This document shows, piece after piece, positions 63,605-64,000 of a stretch of 64,000 nt of DNA. Numbering within the stretch: the first letter of the stretch is position 1; every line of letters starts with the position of its first letter. The notes below the pieces were generated by a model. It ran no database searches. It had not been told where the DNA came from and saw nothing but the letters and a program-made list of their open reading frames with translations. The translations under genes were made by a program, and so were the position numbers. Where the stretch lies: assembly GCF_050870875.2 (NCBI RefSeq), contig NZ_CP194041.2:2914001-2978000 (forward strand), written 5' to 3'. Origin of the DNA: Agarivorans sp050870875. Lineage in GTDB: Bacteria; Pseudomonadota; Gammaproteobacteria; Enterobacterales; Celerinatantimonadaceae.

Positions 63605-64000
63605 TTAATACGCTTCACGCGCTTTCAGCTCGCTAAAATCACTCATGATCCATTTTTTATAACCACGCCGACATCTTAAGCGTTGATACCATTGTGTCAC
63701 TTTGGGCGGGAGCGTTATCTCTAATCCTTGGGATGTTAAGCGATAAAGAATAGAGCCAACACAAATGTCGCCAAGTGAAAGCGATGAACCAGCTAAATAC
63801 GGACTCTCATTGAGCCTTTGCTCAAGAATATTTAAACATGCCTCGCATTTTTGTAATTGATGATTAACCTCCACCATATTCCGTTGGTTTACTGGCATTC
63901 GATAATACCCCCAAAATGTTCCCATAAACGCGGGCTGGAAAAGTACCTGTGACCAGTCCATCCAGCGCTCGTATAAAGAACACTGATAAGGATCTTGAGA
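63605..64000 (-). CDS. glutathione S-transferase, C-terminal part (cut by window edge)
   Basis: The frame runs leftward from the window edge and the visible 131 codons encode the helical C-terminal GST domain: ...LYERWMDWSQVLFQPAFMGTFWGYYRMP, LNILEQRLNESPYLAGSSLSLGDICVGSILYRL (N-capping/hydrophobic staple Asp) and YQRLRCRRGYKKWIM. The frame stays open over the 39 bases before the Met at 63961, so the N-terminal thioredoxin-like domain lies outside the window. Likely a cytosolic detoxification enzyme. Confidence 0.82.
   Translation of the reverse strand, partial: SQDPYQCSLYERWMDWSQVLFQPAFMGTFWGYYRMPVNQRNMVEVNHQLQKCEACLNILEQRLNESPYLAGSSLSLGDICVGSILYRLTSQGLEITLPPKVTQWYQRLRCRRGYKKWIMSDFSELKAREAY

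Noticed and set aside
1..64000. CRISPR arrays, tRNA/rRNA genes, insertion sequences, prophage
   Set aside because: No regular spaced repeats, no TTCGA-type T-arm clusters with cloverleaf, no transposase or integrase frames with flanking repeats seen.

Overview
The window looks like chromosomal DNA of a marine or aquatic gammaproteobacterium, most like the Alteromonadales/Shewanella/Vibrio side of the class. The signs are a PspF-PspABC locus beside sapABCDF, fruR/fruBKA, the yeaG-yeaH-spoVR trio, gsk, an EF-G of the second (fusA2) type, YajD, NhaD, a two-subunit DUF4212/SSS sodium symporter and a PEP-CTERM-associated acyltransferase. The genus cannot be fixed from this. I saw no tRNA, rRNA, CRISPR array, insertion sequence or prophage.

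Layout. 1-2913: a possible gene fragment at the left edge, an isopropylmalate-dehydrogenase-like gene, and a TyrR-type regulator with a worn AAA+ domain. 3388-5795: envelope stress system pspABC with divergent pspF. 5868-11106: sapABCDF ABC transporter. 11146-12009: PEP-CTERM/exosortase acyltransferase. 12334-17415: fructose PTS, with fruR divergent from fruBKA and two near-perfect Cra/FruR operators between them. 18220-22840: a chemoreceptor, a 6-phospho-beta-glucosidase, and a sensor-only relative of that chemoreceptor. 22992-25662: an orphan SSS symporter, then about 1 kb without genes that holds a likely small structured RNA. 25663-30379: yeaG-yeaH-spoVR. 30702-33327: NhaD antiporter and a membrane protein with a degenerate GGDEF domain. 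33435-35049: csdA-csdE cysteine desulfurase pair. 35054-38223: two small proteins of unknown function and the DUF4212-SSS symporter, whose upstream region carries a perfect FNR box. 38614-40747: trmK and gsk. 40768-45415: TonB receptor, YfiR and GGDEF/EAL genes in one unit. 45765-50566: hydrolase, S4-domain protein, fusA2, yajD. 50708-51292: a cysteine-rich protein of unknown function. 51333-61215: exopolysaccharide/surface polysaccharide cluster (four glycosyltransferases, an acyltransferase, Wzx-like, Wzy-like, phosphoglycerate-mutase-like, Gfo/Idh/MocA). 61682-64000: type-B carboxylesterase lipoprotein and the C-terminal part of a glutathione S-transferase.

How the parts work together. Psp and Sap both act on the inner membrane. 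FruR controls fructose uptake to fructose-1,6-bisphosphate. The TonB receptor-YfiR-GGDEF/EAL unit and the GGDEF protein next to nhaD point to c-di-GMP control of surface behaviour. The polysaccharide cluster and the PEP-CTERM acyltransferase, about 40 kb apart, could belong to one extracellular-matrix programme, but no exosortase or PEP-CTERM protein lies in the window.

Most worth a second look: the unassigned structured RNA with promoter and terminator at 25015-25159, the receptor-YfiR-GGDEF/EAL unit, the sensor-only chemoreceptor fragment, and the cysteine-rich protein at 50708-51292. Most other genes belong to familiar families.
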